From Tetradesmus obliquus (taxonomy: Eukaryota > Chlorophyta > Chlorophyceae > Sphaeropleales > Scenedesmaceae), in NCBI GenBank assembly GCA_030272155.1, contig CP126191.1, positions 2,192,501-2,256,500 of the forward strand: DNA of 64,000 nt. Direction: 5' to 3'. The notes under the pieces were generated by a model. The model saw only the letters and a program-made list of their open reading frames with translations. It had not been told where the DNA came from and made no database searches. Position numbers and translations under genes: made by a program. Positions 28,002-40,687 of this stretch are shown one piece after another (position 1 is the first letter of the stretch; each line of letters opens with the position of its first letter).

Positions 28002-31000
28002 ATGGCTAAGTACCAAATCTACCCCGGACAAAAGGTCATGGCCACGTGGATGGTCCTGCTGGTGACCATGGCAAGTCTTTCTGCTCCCAGGGCCACTGCA
28101 CAAATGATGGAGCCCGCTGCCGCTTCCTCCGAGGGCCCCATCGACCTCTACTTATACGCCGAGTACGCCCCAGGGCTGTCCGTGCCCGCGAGGCCTCCCC
28201 AGCTGACAGCCAAAGCCATCACCAGCAAGCGCATCAGCTGCTCCCACAGGCGCGCAACCACCATCAGCAGCGCCAGCGCCACTGTGCTTGAAGCATCTGC
28301 CCGCAAGGCCAAGTGTGTGAGCGCCTACCCCCTCAATGGTGGCATGTACAACCTGCTGGCCTCATACATCGAGGGTGCTAACTGGGCCACCTGGAAGTGC
28401 TATCAGAATGCACCTGCTGCTAGTGGCGGTGCCGTTGTCACTGCTGCTGCCCCTGCAGAGGTGCCCCTGTTCAGTAGCCAGGCTGTCAACCTGGCTGGTG
28501 GTAACAGCTACACATGCATCGCAACGTATACGCCACTCACGGCCGCACAGAAGGCTGAGATTGCAGCCATGGATTGGAACAGCCAGGTTACACAGGTGGG
28601 TGAGGAGTTGCAGGGGACTGTGCCTTCTTTGACGCCATGCTGTTTCGACATTGCTTGTTGACAACAGCTAGCCTAGAGCGCAATGCACAGAGCAGCAAGG
28701 CTGGGAGAAATCACCTGCGTCTTGCAGGAAGCTTGCACTGCTTTCTTCTGTGAAGTCGTGTTGACGCACCTGAGAAGGTTGCAAGCCGGCACAATGCCTG
28801 CTTCGGCGCCATGCTGTTGCAATGATGTAGCTGCATGTTGCAGCAAGCATGCACTGTTGTCCATTTTCCTAGGTTGCAATCTTGTGCCTTGACACGCAAA
28901 GCTGTCACAGTACGCTTCATCCATGCAGGATGCCCTGTGCTGTTTGTATATGTACTAGCACGGCCTGCAATGCAAGAGCTGCTGCTTGCAGGAAGCGTGC
29001 ACTGCTGTCTGCCCGTAGATCCACTTCATGCACCTGCCGTACATCATGCAGCAGCACCAGCACACCAGCAGAGCAAGCAGAAAACCGGCCGCTCCCCACA
29101 TCTCAATCTGACGCCTTTTTGTCTGCCCGTCACTGCGACGCTGCACTGCATTTCCGCCCTCAGGTTGCAGCAGCAGCTGTGGCCACTGTTGCCCCGATGG
29201 ATGCAGCAGACAGCTCCGACCCATCTGGCAATGCAGGCATAACCCCAGCTGTCGGCGCCTCCTGCCCAACTCCCGCTTATACACAGCCGCCACGCGGCAA
29301 GCCTGCCGCCATCCTCGATACCCAGGGTGCCAAGCTGATCAACCAGAACACCAAAGAGGCAATCCAGATCCGCGGCCTGAACTGGTTTGGCTTCAATGTG
29401 GATATGGGCATGGTGGATGGCTTGTGGGCAGGCGGCAGCGACGCCACAACTGACTTCTCCACCATCGTGTACCAGATCCGCCAGCTGGGATACAACGCCG
29501 TGCGCCTGCCATTTGCGCATCGTTTCCTTGAAAAGACTGACGTCTGGGACCTTGAGAGGGAGTGCACGCAGCTCTCGCAGGGCCAGATGCGCTCCCGCCT
29601 GATGGACCCACAAGATTCTGCTGCGTACATCCGCAAGATTCTCCCTGGCAATGCGTCGCCCATGCCTAACCCAGCCGGCAAGTGCAACACCTACCTGCCC
29701 AAGCGCAACAACCAGGACCGGCTGCTGTTCACCATCCAGCAGTTTGTTGCTCAGGGCATGTATGTGGTGCTGGACTACCAGCCGCAGGGCCTGGAGCAGC
29801 ACGCGTACAACCTGAACCAGTTTGTGACTGCCTGGTCTGAGCTCTGGAAGGCTGTTGCCTGCCTGCCCAACTTCTACTCCGACATTGCCGGGCGCGTGCT
29901 GATTGACGTCATGAATGAGCCTGACTCCATGGGCATAAGATGGGAGGCCTCGGGTGACAGGCCCGGCGCTGAGCAGCTGTACCTCGCCACAGCAGATGCA
30001 CTGCACAGGATCACACCCAACAGGATGCTCTTCATGTTTGAGGGTGAGCGGCGCTGTTGCGTGTGTGTGCAAACTGCGTGTTGTGGTACGTTACAACATT
30101 CTGGTCATGTGCTTGCTGCGCACAGTCATGCCAGTTGCTTGATCTGCTTGATTAGCAGCAGGCGACCTCCATGTGTTAGAGCAGCCTGTCGGAGCTGCCA
30201 GTTGAAACTGCAGTAGATGGAACAAGTATATGAGCATTATAACATAGCTGCTGCTGCTACCGCTGCCGCTGCTGCTGCTGCTGCTGCTGCTGCAGGCACT
30301 GGTCAGAACATGATTGGCCTGAACTGGGGCAACGGCTTTGTCACCGACAAGGATACCATCAGCAGCAGGGGCCTCAGCAACCCCACCAGCTTCTTTGAGC
30401 AGGTTGTCACTCGGCCCTGGGTGAAGAAGGTGAGAAGCAGCAGCAGCAGTAGCGGCAACACGGTTACTGCAGCCCAAAGCAGGGCTGTCGGCTGCTGTAC
30501 TGCATGGCTGCAGGGTGTAGACATGTGGGTTGAGCTGAGGAAGCAGCCGCCACCTATACCTTGCGTTTCTGATTCATGGGTTGGCAGGTGTGCCATTCTG
30601 CTTGCCTGTTGGCTTGCTTGTGTGCAACAGCTTGCTTGCCTGCCTGCCTGCTCGCACACCAATAAACAGAGCACGTGAACAACCCTCAACAGCCCACTCA
30701 CTGCCTCTCAACTCTGCTCTGCTGCTGCCCGCCACCCACCTGCTGCAACACAAACACAGGCTGTCTTCTCGCCCCACCTGTACCCCCCGACCATCACCAT
30801 GTCAACCTGGCTGGGCAAGGCCCTGTGGGAGCAGAGCAACCTGGCATTCGGCTACCTGCAGTCCACCGGCTACTGCAACGGCCGCGGCTGCACGCAGTTC
30901 CCCATCCTGGTGGGCGAGACTGGCTCAGCATACAAGGAGGAGACAGACAAGGTCTGGCTGCAGGACTTTGCCGACTACGCCTTTGCAAGGGTGGGTGCTG

Positions 31001-31697
31001 GCGGCAATTTATTATCAGTATTGAGTTACTGCTCTGCGTAGGGAGTTCTGATTGGTGCATTGTGGAGCTGTCGGCTGCGGCATATGATGAGCTGTTGGCT
31101 GTGGCATATGATGATGGGGCAAGGCAGCGACAGCGGGAGGTGCTGCACAGCAGAGTTGCAGCGATTGCATGTACAGGATCAAATGTTACTGCTTGCGCTG
31201 TGACCTGTCGATGCAGAGTCACATTGTCATCAAGTTGATGCCAGCCAGCATACAGTAGCAAAACCAGCAGCTGGAGCAGCCGCTACTTGGCAAAGCCAGA
31301 AGCATGTGCATGCATCTTGCATGTCTGCTTTGCCTAACACCCTGCCTCTGCCTGCCCTGTGCACCTGGCTGCTTCACGTGCATTGCCGCAGGGTGCCGCT
31401 GCCGCATACAACAAGGTGCCACTCAATGGTTGGATGTGGTGGGCCTACAACGAGAACAGCGGCGACACAGGCGGCATTGTGACCAATCAGTGGCAGGACC
31501 TGCACTGGGACAAGCTGCGCTACATGATGAGGTCACTCGATCTGCAGCCTTGGTACAAGTGGTCAACCACTGGCAACAGCAGGAGGCGGCCTACACGGCC
31601 AGCCAGTGGCGAGGATGGGCTGGGTGCATATGATGACGAGCCTCTGGCTGCTGGTGATGCAGCAGCGGCAGCTGGCAATGAGGTGGTTCAGGGGTGA
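28002..31697 (+). CDS. Secreted GH5-family glycoside hydrolase, copy A (endoglucanase-like)
   Basis: This is a probable beta-1,4-glucanase or related cell-wall hydrolase. Exons 28002-28595, 29164-30043, 30296-30429, 30760-30990 and 31392-31697 give 714 residues. A hydrophobic segment near the start (MATWMVLLVTMASLSAP) suggests secretion. An unrecognised N-terminal region of about 200 residues comes before the catalytic (beta/alpha)8 domain. That domain starts near IRGLNWFGFNVDMGMVDGLW. VRLPFAHRF follows, then the acid/base Glu in VMNEPDS and the nucleophile Glu in VGETGSAY. The domain ends with GWMWWAYNENSGDTGG. It is a tandem paralogue of the gene at 33433, with matching intron positions, but its N-terminal module differs and is carried on a separate first exon. 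Family membership is firm; substrate is inferred. Confidence 0.9.
30240..30295 (+). repeat. CTG repeat at GH5 copy A intron 2 acceptor
   Basis: Ten or more CTG/CCG-type triplets run straight into the acceptor at 30295. The same arrangement occurs at the equivalent intron of the paralogue (35679-35712). Confidence 0.85.
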
Positions 31698-33432
31698 AGG
31701 GTTGAAGGGCTGAGGCGTTAGTTTGCACAGTTGTGCTATTGTTCCAGGCATTTAGCAAGTTTGCGGCTGCAATGTTGTTTGCACAGGCCTGAGGCGAGTT
31801 GAATGTAGCTGGTGGGCACGTAGTGATGCATGGCAATACATTGAGAACTCAATTTGCTGAAGATAGTCATGTGCCCTGCTTGTTCTGCTTGTTGGCGCAC
31901 CTGTCTGTTGTGCAGAATAGCTCCCTACTGTTGTTGGGGGTTGTGTGATGTCGTCAGATGTTACTGTAGCGTGTGAAACTCTGGGCAACAGGTTCTGTGG
32001 TGTTCAAGCCAGACTGTAGCTCAGGGTCCTTCACAGTTGCAGCAGCAGCAGCGGCAGCAGGTACGCATCCCTCTCCAGGGGTTTGCCACAATGTGCCGTG
32101 CCTGATGTGTGCGTTGCAAAGACGCCGCAAGCAACTGCTGCTGATCTGCAGCAGGTATGAGTCATGCTAGTACATATGACTTCCGATTTTAGCGTGAGAG
32201 GCACAGGAAGGGTTGCATCTGGTTGATAGTCGCCTTGGTTGTATGCGCCTTTGTGATGCGCGGGCTTTTGGGTGTACTGCAGTGCTTGGAATGGCAGCAT
32301 ACTGTTGTGTGCGCCACGTGGCATCGTTTGTACGCGTTGCAGGGTGCTTGCAAGGCTGCTATTTTGTGTGTGTGGTGTACATGATGTAGAGATGTGCTGC
32401 TTTCAGCACTAGCTGCACTCGCATATTGCCCTGTGTGCACCCTGGTGCATGCCTCGGGGTGCCTGAGCGCTCAGCTTTTTGCCTGGCCTGTACATTAGCA
32501 TTTGATCAGCAATAGCAACCCCTGTTGGGATGTTGTGTAGTCCTCAAACGCATGATGAATGCACGTGTGTGCTATGGCAGTTTGTTTATCCTGCACACGG
32601 CGGGGCAGAAGAATGGCACCAGGTGCAGGTCACTGACCTGCCAGGGTGGTGTGTGTGTTCATGACATTGCCGCACGAGATGCAGGTCGTGTGAAAGGTTA
32701 CGCTGATGATATGGTGTAACAAATATGCAGTGCTTTGGCTCTATCGGCTGGCTGCATTAGTACTGCACGGCCATATGATGGCATTGCTGCTGCCAAGGGC
32801 ACCTATCACTGCAGCCATGCCGCTGCGGCAGCATGCCGGCAGCAGCAAACCGTGCAAGTAACTCTTATACATTTCTGACTTTCAGTGGTCAACGTTGCCA
32901 ATGGCCAGTACCTACCAGCGGTGAGAAGAAGACGCTGCGATCCAGTCTGACGCGCGCTACTCGTCACAAGCGAAGCAGATGGTCTCTCAAAAGCCCGCTT
33001 ACCCATAAACTTGTCCACAATACCTTACTGTTACCGAAACTGATGCGTACGTGAACACATTGTAAAAATTGCAAGCAGCCTGCAAGAGCGGGGGCCAGCG
33101 CCGTAGCAGCTGCTGGCTCGCAGGCAGCCAAAAAGGTACATCGCATCACATTCTCTGTGAATCATTGGTGGCGGCCAACTAAAATAGGTGAGGGCTGGTT
33201 GGCGCCCTGGTGTAAATGGCGGGCAACCGGGGGTGTACCACGGACACAGACAGCAGCTTGCAAAAATGGCATGCATTGAGCAAATAATGTAGGGTCTCAC
33301 GCCTGGGATGCAGCTGTGGCACCTGCGCTCTGCAAGCAGTACACGCACCCGCCTGCGACGTCCGTGGCGTGCACACCGACATCCTGCACGCTTGTGTCGC
33401 ATGCAGGTCAGCATAGTGCTGGTCAGCACAAA
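31698..33432. other. Spacer between the tandem GH5 genes
   Basis: No gene was recognised. The spacer contains the 3' region of copy A and the promoter and 5' UTR of copy B. No duplicated remnant linking the two genes was identified by eye. Confidence 0.4.
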
Positions 33433-36400
33433 ATGGGGCTCAGACGCCAGCGGCCAGGCGCAGGGTGCCTGGGCCAATGGCTGGCAGTGATGCTGTGCTG
33501 TGCCCTCTGCAGCTTCCTGTCATCTGCAGAGCAGCTGCCAAGTGGCATGCATGCAGGCCTCAAGCCTCCTGCAGCAGCAGCTGCTGCACAAGCAGCAGCA
33601 GTACCGGGTGCCAAAGCAACCAACTCTACAGGCTGGAAAGCTGGAAGCAGCACAGCAAAGCCAGCAGCGGCAAGCAGCAGCTGGTCAGCACAAAAGCTTT
33701 CAGGCGAGTCTAAGCTTGCAGGCAGCAGTGCTGCGCAAGTGCCAAACAAAACAGCCAGTGGTGAAGCATGGAAGTCTGGCAGTAAGACACTGCAGCAGTA
33801 CGCTGGCAAGAGCGGCAGCAACAGTGGCAGCAGCAGCAGCAGGAGCAGCAGCACAGCAGGCAAGGTTGCTGCGCCAGCCTCTGCAGCAAAGCCTAGCCAA
33901 ACAACACCTGCAAAGAGCAACAGCACATCAGCAGGCAAGCAGTGGCAGAGCGGCAGCAAAATAAACACCTCAGGGCAGAGCGGCAACAGCACAGCAGGCA
34001 AGTCCTGGAGCAGCAGCCACAAGTCTGGCAGCAAAAGCAACAGCACAGGAGCGTGGAAGTTCAGTGGCAAAGCTGGCGGCTACCCCAAGGCAAACACCTC
34101 AGCGCCAGCTGCGCTGCTCAGCCATGACAAAGCACCAACAGCCAGCAACACAGATAAGAAGCCAGCAGCAGCAGGCAGCCCAGCAGCAGCAGCAGCTGGC
34201 CAGAATGCCGCAGCTGCACTGCAGCAGGTGGATGCAGCAGCTGCAGCACCAGGCAGCATGACCACCAGCAGCAGCAACAGCAGCAGCAGCAGCAGCAACA
34301 GCAGGAACAGCAGCACACTAGATGCAACCCCTGCAGCAGCTGGTGCTCCAGAACAGCCCTCTGGCAGCAACAGCAGCAGCAGCACACCCGCTGCCAACAC
34401 AACTGCAGTCAGCATAGCAGACGTAGCGGCAGTGCCAAGTTCTGCGGACAACCTCGTAGACGTCATCTCAGCAATTGCTGACGTGGTCACCACTATTGCT
34501 GACATGGTGCACAGCAATGCCACAGCACCGCCTACAGCAGCCAACTTCACCGCAGCTGGCAGCAGCAGCAGCAGCAGCACAGCAGTGATCGGCAACCAGA
34601 CAGCAGTGTTCAACGAGAACGTCACGTACGAGATTGAAAGCGCAGCAGTGTGCAAGCCAATGGCATACCAGGCTCCGCCCCGTGGCACCCCACCAGCCCC
34701 TCTTGACATCCGCAGAGGCAAGCTAGTCAACAGGATGTCTGGGAGGCCTGTCACCATCCGAGGTATCAATTGGTTCGGCTTCAACGTCGATATGGGTATG
34801 GTGGACGGCCTGTGGGCTGGCGGCAGCGACGCTACCACCGACTTCAGCAAGATTGCATACCAGATCCGCATGCTGGGGTTCAACGCGGTGCGGCTGCCGT
34901 TTGCACACCGATTCCTGAACAAGACTGATGTTTGGGACCTGGTGAGGGAGTGCAGCTCTGTGACAGGCACCAAGCTTAAGGACAGGCTCATTGCTCCTGA
35001 GGATGCCAATCAGATCGCGCTGCGCAGGGTGCTGCCGCCGCACCCCGCGCCAATGCGCAACGCGCCCGGCAAGTGCAACACCTACCTGCCCATGCGCAAC
35101 AACTTGGACCGGCTGCTGTTTGCTGTGCAGCAGTTTGTGGCGCTAGGCATGTATGTGGTGCTTGATTACCAGCCGCAGGGCCTGGAGCAGCACGCGTATA
35201 ACTTGGCGGACTTTGTGACAGCTTGGGGCAACTTATGGAGGCGCGTCACATGCCTGCCCAACTTCAGCAGTGACCTGGCAAACCGCGTGCTGATTGACGT
35301 CATGAATGAGCCCGATTCCATGGGGATTAAGTGGGAGCCCTCCGGGGACAGGCCCGGAGCCGAGCAGCTGTACCTGGCAACAGCAGACGCGCTGTGGAAC
35401 ATCTCACCTGACAAGGTGCTGTTCATGTTTGAAGGTGAGCTACCGGGAGCATGCTGCGCTTGGATAAGTGGCGGCTCGAACCTGTGTTTGTGCATTGCGC
35501 TTGCATGTGTCCTGCTGCAGTGCTATCTCCTGCATGGAGGGTTGAAAGTTGCAGGCGGCACGTTGGTAGGCAGCACCCGCTGTGACATCACCACAAGCGT
35601 TGGCATGCAAGTAAAGCCGCCTAGGCATGCTGTTTCCCTCTATGTGGCACCAGGTACTAGACGCCTGGTGGCCGATCACGTCCTGCTGCTACTGCTGCTG
35701 CTGCTGCTGCAGGCACTGGCCAGAACATGTTTGGCCTGAACTGGGGCAACGGCTTCATCACCGATGAGGCCATTATCAACAGCAGGGGCCTCAGCAACCC
35801 TAACAAGTTCTTCACGCGCCTGGTGAAGAAGCCCTACGCAAAGAAGGTGAGCAAAAGCAGCAGTGGCGACAGCAGCAGCCTGCCAGGGCATGCAGCCCTG
35901 TATTTGCTTGTGATGACTTGAAGGCATCTCAAGAGAGAAGCTGGTGTTCTTCATGTGGACAGATGTGGCAAGCAGAAATGCAAGGAAAGCTGACAAATTG
36001 TTACAAGCCAATGCAAGGCGGGACTACTCCCAATCAAACATGCTGTGCTTCAGGGTCTGCTGTATTGCCTGAAGTGCTGCTGGCGCTGCTGCTGCTGCTG
36101 CTGCTGTTGCGCTGCTACAACCCTGGTCCTGCACAGAGCATCATCTCGCCGCACCTGTACCCTCCCACCATCACCAAGTCCACCTGGCTGGGGCAGGAGC
36201 TGTGGAAGCAGAGCAACACGTCATTCGGCTACCTGCAGTCCACCGGCTACTGCCAAGCCAACGGGTGGTGCCTGAAGTTCCCAGTGCTTGTGGGAGAGAC
36301 TGGCTCGGCTTACACGGAGCAGGATGACAAGACGTGGCTCAAGGACTTTGCTGACTTTGCCAATGCGCGGGTGAGTCGGCTGTTATTGTGCTGTCAGTAG

Positions 36401-37163
36401 TGAAAGGCGGCAGTGAAAGGCGGCAAAGTAGTAACAACTTGAGCACTGGATGCTGCCCAGCTGCTGCAGCTGCTGAAGCATTATTGTCACCCCAACACGA
36501 ACAAGTTGTGTTTGGGGATCAGTCAACCTACACACACGAATGTATTGGGTGCTGCTGCTATGTAACTTCATGCTTCTAGTGCACGGTGCCTGACCTCTGC
36601 AGCTAGTGCAAGTTGTGCGCCGCCACACTTTCATTGATCATTTAATCCGGTGTTGAACAATCACCCAGTTACTTGTTGCATGGCATGCTTTGGTGCCCTG
36701 TCATCTTGTGCCAACACAGGGCGCTGCGCGCCGCTACAACCAAGTCCCGCTGGCCGGCTGGATGTGGTGGGCCTACAACGAGAACAGCGGCGACACTGGC
36801 GGCATTGTGCACAACGACTGGCAGGATCTGCACTGGGGCAAGCTACGCTACATGATGGACTATCTAGGCCTCACACCTTGGTACAAAGCATCAGACGCTG
36901 GCAGATCACCGCGCACGCCGGCACCCGACGCACCGGCACCACCTGCCCGGCAACCACCCAGCAGCAGACAGCCTCCCGCCAGGCAGCGGCCGCCAGGCGC
37001 AGGATCAGGCGCAGGCAGGCGGCCACGGCCCCCGAGGGATGCAGCGGGGCTGCCGCGCGTGCCGCGCGACGGCCGCACCCGGGTAGGGCCGCGCCGACGG
37101 CGGCAGCACCGGCGGCCGAGCCCGCGCATGGCGGCTGCAGGGTTTGCAGCTACGCAGGTGTGA
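33433..37163 (+). CDS. Secreted GH5-family glycoside hydrolase, copy B, with long Ser/Asn/Ala-rich N-terminal region
   Basis: Exons 33433-35434, 35713-35846, 36137-36370 and 36720-37163 give 937 residues. ATG 33433 was chosen because it begins a good signal peptide (WLAVMLCCALCSFLSSAEQ); in-frame codons further upstream lack an ATG at the right place. About 400 low-complexity residues rich in Ser, Asn, Ala and Lys follow, with many NST/NSS N-glycosylation sequons, probably an extended wall-associated or mucin-like stalk. The GH5 domain begins near IRGINWFGFNVDMGMVDGLW, with the acid/base Glu in VMNEPDS and the nucleophile in VGETGSAY. The C-terminus is a Pro/Arg-rich basic tail (36890-37160), markedly more GC-rich than its surroundings. 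It is paralogous to the gene at 28002. Confidence 0.9.
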
Positions 37164-40100
37164 GGTGTTTGAGGGGGCGGCTGCGTGCAGGCGTGGAGTT
37201 GCGGCATTGCTGCGGGGTACAGCAACAGCAACAGCTGCTGCTGCTGCTGCTCTTGCGCTGGGCTGCAAATCCACTGCACGCACAGACTTGGGAGCATGCT
37301 GATGTTCAGCTCGCGTCTGATGGTATACGTAACGGACGCAGTTCTCCTCTACCATTCATAACTTCAGCCTACAGCACAGTGCAGGAAGAGCAACTGAGGC
37401 ATGGCTGTACATACTCTGGTGTGCAAAACATCCAGTGGGCGCTTATTGGCGCTTTCTGCAATGGTTTGTACCTGCCAAGAACTTCAGTCCTTCAGCAGTT
37501 GTTGTGGATGCCAGCAGCAGGCATTTTGGGTGTGCCGCCTGCTGCTGCCCTGAACAGCGGACCTTTGACCTCAGCAATGCCTTACATCAATCTCTTAGTT
37601 TGCCTGGCATCTTGCCACGATGTTGTCCAGTAGAACCAGACCTTGACTAGAGAAACAGAGGGAGGTGGGCTGCCAGAGCAGCCGACTTGTATACAGCGTG
37701 TTGCTTGTCCAGTTGTGTTTATCTTAAGAGTGGTGCTCTGCTGTTGGCAGCAGCTGCCGCAGCCACTGCGCCTGTGGCGATTGCGCCCGCACAGTGAACA
37801 GTAGACTAGCGATGAGTAGACCAGTGGTAGGGGTAGACTAGTTCCTTGACTGGCAAACAGTTGCGTGGGTATCTGGTGCTGTTGCCTGGTTGTGTGGCCA
37901 GCCGAGCTGAGCCATGAGCTTGGCACAGCAGGGAAGAAAAAGTGGAGCATACGACTGTCTGCAAGTGCATCATGCACTGCTCCAATGATTGGAAGTGGGG
38001 TTCGTGTGGTGTTACCCCTAGCAGCAAGTTTGCTGCGCAGACCCAACTACAGCACCTACAGCCGTTGTTTGCATAAAGAAGCGTCGACTGACCTGTTCAA
38101 TAGGTCAGATGCCACTTTGCACTGCAAAGGCGGCAGCGTGCAGCTGCTCAGCATACGTCTGTCAAACTTTACAGACACGACAAGCAGCTTCAACATGCGT
38201 CTTCTGTTGTGTTGAACTGTGTTACAACTTGAACAGACAAGAGGGGTCTGCAGAATGCACCCGCTGCATGTTGCAGTCAAACTGAGTCAATGCTGCCCAT
38301 CACGGATTTCAGGTGTGTCCAGTTGATACAGCGAGTTGCTGTGCTGAAGCACAATGAATGGCGAGTATACGGGCACAACTTGCCCTGCATGCAAGCTGCT
38401 TTGAATTGCAGTTGAGGCGCCACCGCCAGGAACAGCCGCAAGCACTGTATGCTGTGGCTGCTGCGGGCAGGCAGTGCACTGGAGACACATGCCTGTTGAT
38501 GTGGGCAGTTCTGTGAGCTGCAACCATACTATGAGGTACAAATCATACTGCTGAAAAGCTGCAGGTGTTGACTTGTACACTGAGTAAGCCTTTGGGGTGT
38601 TATTATGGGTGGAGGTCAACCTGAAACAACAGCCCAGCATGCAATGACCAACAGTACACGGAAGAAAAGGTGCCATCTTCAGTCACTGCAAAATGCCATG
38701 CATGCAGTCAACATGGTCAGACCCATGCACCATATGCTATGTGTTTGAACAAGTGTGCACAGCTGAACCCAACCGCGACTGCCACCATGCATGGAGCTGC
38801 TGACAGCAGCCCCTGCAAATGGGTGCTGCAGACCCTCAAAGTGATGAAGTAGCACACCATTACCCATAAATAGCAAAAGGACGGATGCAAACGCCCTCCA
38901 AGACAAGCAGCAGCCCATGGCAGCCTGCAGCAGGTTTAGGGATGCAGCTGCAGCATTTAGGGACAGCTAGGGACAACTGAGAGACGGGCTAGGGATGCCT
39001 GCCTTGCCACAGTGATGCAGCCAGCCACCCTGTACCCACCAACCCACTTTACCCAGATGTAACACCAAAACTCAAATTACTCTGCTGCAATGCAGACGTG
39101 TGTGCTCCACAAGTACAGATAGACGGCAGCGCTGCGCATGCTGCCAAGGTGACCAGGCAAAAGGCATGAACATGATGTGCACAACGACACGTGCAGTCAG
39201 GCAAATCTTGGGCCATGCCTGCACTGCACACCATTGAGGTTGGTGTGTATACATGTAAAGTAAAACCATTGAGCCCACACCATGACGTGGAGCAGCATGG
39301 TCAATGCTACACTCTTACTTGGATGCAAAAGTTGCATTACAGCGCCACATGTAGATATATGCATGAAACTGTGCAAGTGCATCAAAGCCACCAGCGGGGT
39401 GTCATGGCCGCCACAGCGCAGCCCCCTTTTCACAGCCCGTATGCCCATAGCACTACACGCGAGTGCATTGCTAGCGTCATGCAGCTTGTGCAGTGCTGAT
39501 TGAGCTGCTCAGCAGTACTGCATAAGTAACCAGATTTGACAGCAGAACAAAAACAGAAAGGGAAAAAAGCAGAAGCGGAAGGTCCAACTAAACAGCTGGT
39601 CACAGTCTGACCCAGTGATACGTAGCAGTAGTCTGTCAGTGCCAAACAGCAACAGTCAATGTAATGATCATCTCTCCGTAATGGTCAAGTCAAGCAAGCA
39701 ACTGGATCCAGCAGATTTGGTGCCGCTGGCAGCACTGTGCGCTAGCCATGCGCAGCAGGCGGTACTTCAGCCTCCAACACCAGACCTCAGTAACGCTCAG
39801 AAGGATCAAGCTTCCACACACCTGGCAGGCTTCCACACACTTGAGGCTCGCAAGTGCCGGCTGCTCATATCATGCAAGGACACGCAGGAAGGGAAGTTGT
39901 GAGGCAGCCTTTTGGCACTGCCACAGGTGGAGCCTGTTGTTCAGCGCTGCACCCAGACCTACCCAGCTCATAAAGATTGCTGAGAGGATGGCAGCAGCAG
40001 TCAGGGTCAGAACACAACCACAAAGAAGAATCGTGTAACATCCCAGAAAAAGACACGTTTCATGGCTCTTGACGCCGTTCAAGGAGCCTGCAAACCTGCA

Positions 40101-40687
40101 GGCCTGCAAGCAGCTTGCTTTGCACATGCCACCCGTGCAAGATTAACCTGCTGCCAAAGGGGAAGGGTACTGCGCAAGGGTTGCGCTCAATGCATGGTTA
40201 ACTCATATGTAACATCCAACCATAACAAATAACCACTTCAGCTGGCAGCCTCTTTAGGTGCTGCAGCTGCTCCATTTTAAGCGTGGGTGTGGGCGGCATG
40301 TAAAGCCCTTGACAATCCACCGCAGTTGAGGTGCCACAATCTCAATCTGCCAATCACAATGCTGCTGTCAATGCCACAACCAAAGTCACCACACAAGCGG
40401 TCCAACAGTTAGGCACAACTCAGAGCAATGATAAGTAACCGCTGGTCGCCAAACACACAGTCATGCAACTGTAGCCCACAAGGTCCCTTAATGTGCACCC
40501 CATACTTCACAGCAGAAGCACGCGCCACCCTGCCCAATGATCGCATCTGTCATAACACACAAAGGAAAGTCGGAAGCCATCCAGCCATACACCATCATGT
40601 CTTGAAGCTGATGTGCAATGTCAGCTGACAGAGGAAGCCGCTTCGTAATGTTATACAACGTCTGGTGTGAGTGATCATGCAAGTTCG
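37164..40687. other. 3.5-kb convergent interval, no gene supported
   Basis: Tail-to-tail spacing between GH5 copy B and the membrane-protein gene. Open frames up to about 150 codons exist but lack motifs, codon bias and splice consistency. Several loose TTTAGGGA/CTAGGGA words occur at 38935-38995. Confidence 0.4.

Noticed and set aside
28596..29163. Duplicated TTGCAGGAAGC-type segments in GH5 copy A intron 1 as a missed exon
   Set aside because: The two stretches (about 28727 and 28985) are short and diverge quickly, and no frame-compatible splice pair brackets them.
38935..38995. Cluster of TTTAGGGA/CTAGGGA words resembling interstitial telomere repeats
   Set aside because: Only four imperfect, unevenly spaced words with different flanks. 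There is no tandem register, so it is probably chance.
37164..40687. Several 60-150 codon open frames as small genes
   Set aside because: They lack domain motifs, plausible splice structure and the codon bias of neighbouring genes.
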